Assembly (NCBI GenBank): GCA_015231395.1
Contig: JADGBP010000175.1
Span: 1 to 5,616, forward strand
Reading direction: 5' to 3'
Length of the DNA stretch: 5,616 nt
Source: Desulfamplus sp.
Lineage (GTDB): Bacteria > Desulfobacterota > Desulfobacteria > Desulfobacterales > Desulfobacteraceae
The notes below the pieces were generated by a model. It was not told the origin of the DNA and did not search any database. It saw only the letters and a program-made list of their open reading frames with translations. The position numbers and the translations under genes are program-made. Shown one piece after another: positions 5,614-5,616 of this stretch (positions are counted from its first letter, which is position 1; every line of letters begins with the position of its first letter).

Positions 5614-5616
5614 ACG

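Overview
The window holds four protein-coding genes, one decayed gene, and several non-coding stretches rich in inverted repeats and remnants. The HU/IHF-type protein has the GRNPKT arm and KELKERVN end, and the large PocR-PAS hybrid histidine kinase is soluble. Both resemble proteins of Desulfobacterota (sulfate-reducing or related delta-type bacteria) with a fairly AT-rich genome. This placement rests on recalled family resemblance only and is moderate to weak. The long intergenic gaps, decayed genes, repeats and lone genes fit an accessory, rearranged part of a chromosome. No tRNA, rRNA, CRISPR array or intact insertion sequence was seen.

Layout. Bases 1-143 are AT-rich upstream DNA with small palindromes (11-18, 37-48). 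A 106-residue HU/IHF-family gene (144-464, +) follows. Overlapping its end is what I read as a decayed ihfA-like gene (about 455-658) with stop codons, frameshifts and an internal deletion. Next is an AT-rich gene (765-1364, +) for a small protein with two membrane segments and an unknown soluble domain. It is interrupted by a run of eight G that would act as an on/off switch if it slipped. The gap 1365-1846 contains a minus-strand coding-like tail (1405-1479), a minus-strand terminator-like hairpin (1578-1609) and overlapping palindromes (1772-1795) upstream of the next gene.

The centre is a 755-residue hybrid histidine kinase (1847-4114, +): PocR sensory domain, PAS, HisKA, HATPase, and a C-terminal receiver. 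It has no membrane segment, so it should sense something inside the cell. No output regulator is encoded nearby, so its phosphate must go to a partner outside the window. The PocR/PAS part is visibly more GC-rich than the two ends of the gene, which suggests a swapped-in sensor module.

The gap 4115-4796 holds a perfect 14-bp inverted repeat, recurring AATGTTCAAT motifs, two copies of a 36-bp imperfect direct repeat 279 bp apart, another stem-loop, and a possible scrap of transposase zinc ribbon. A SprT-like zinc metalloprotease gene (4797-5438, minus; possible longer start at 5555) closes the window, convergent with the kinase and with its own terminator hairpin. A good sigma-70-like promoter at the right edge (5585-5613, +) drives transcription out of the window.

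The genes do not form a recognisable operon or a known system. The most interesting points are the decayed ihfA behind HU, the G8 tract in the membrane protein, the apparent sensor-module mosaic in the kinase, and the repeat cluster between the kinase and the SprT-like gene.
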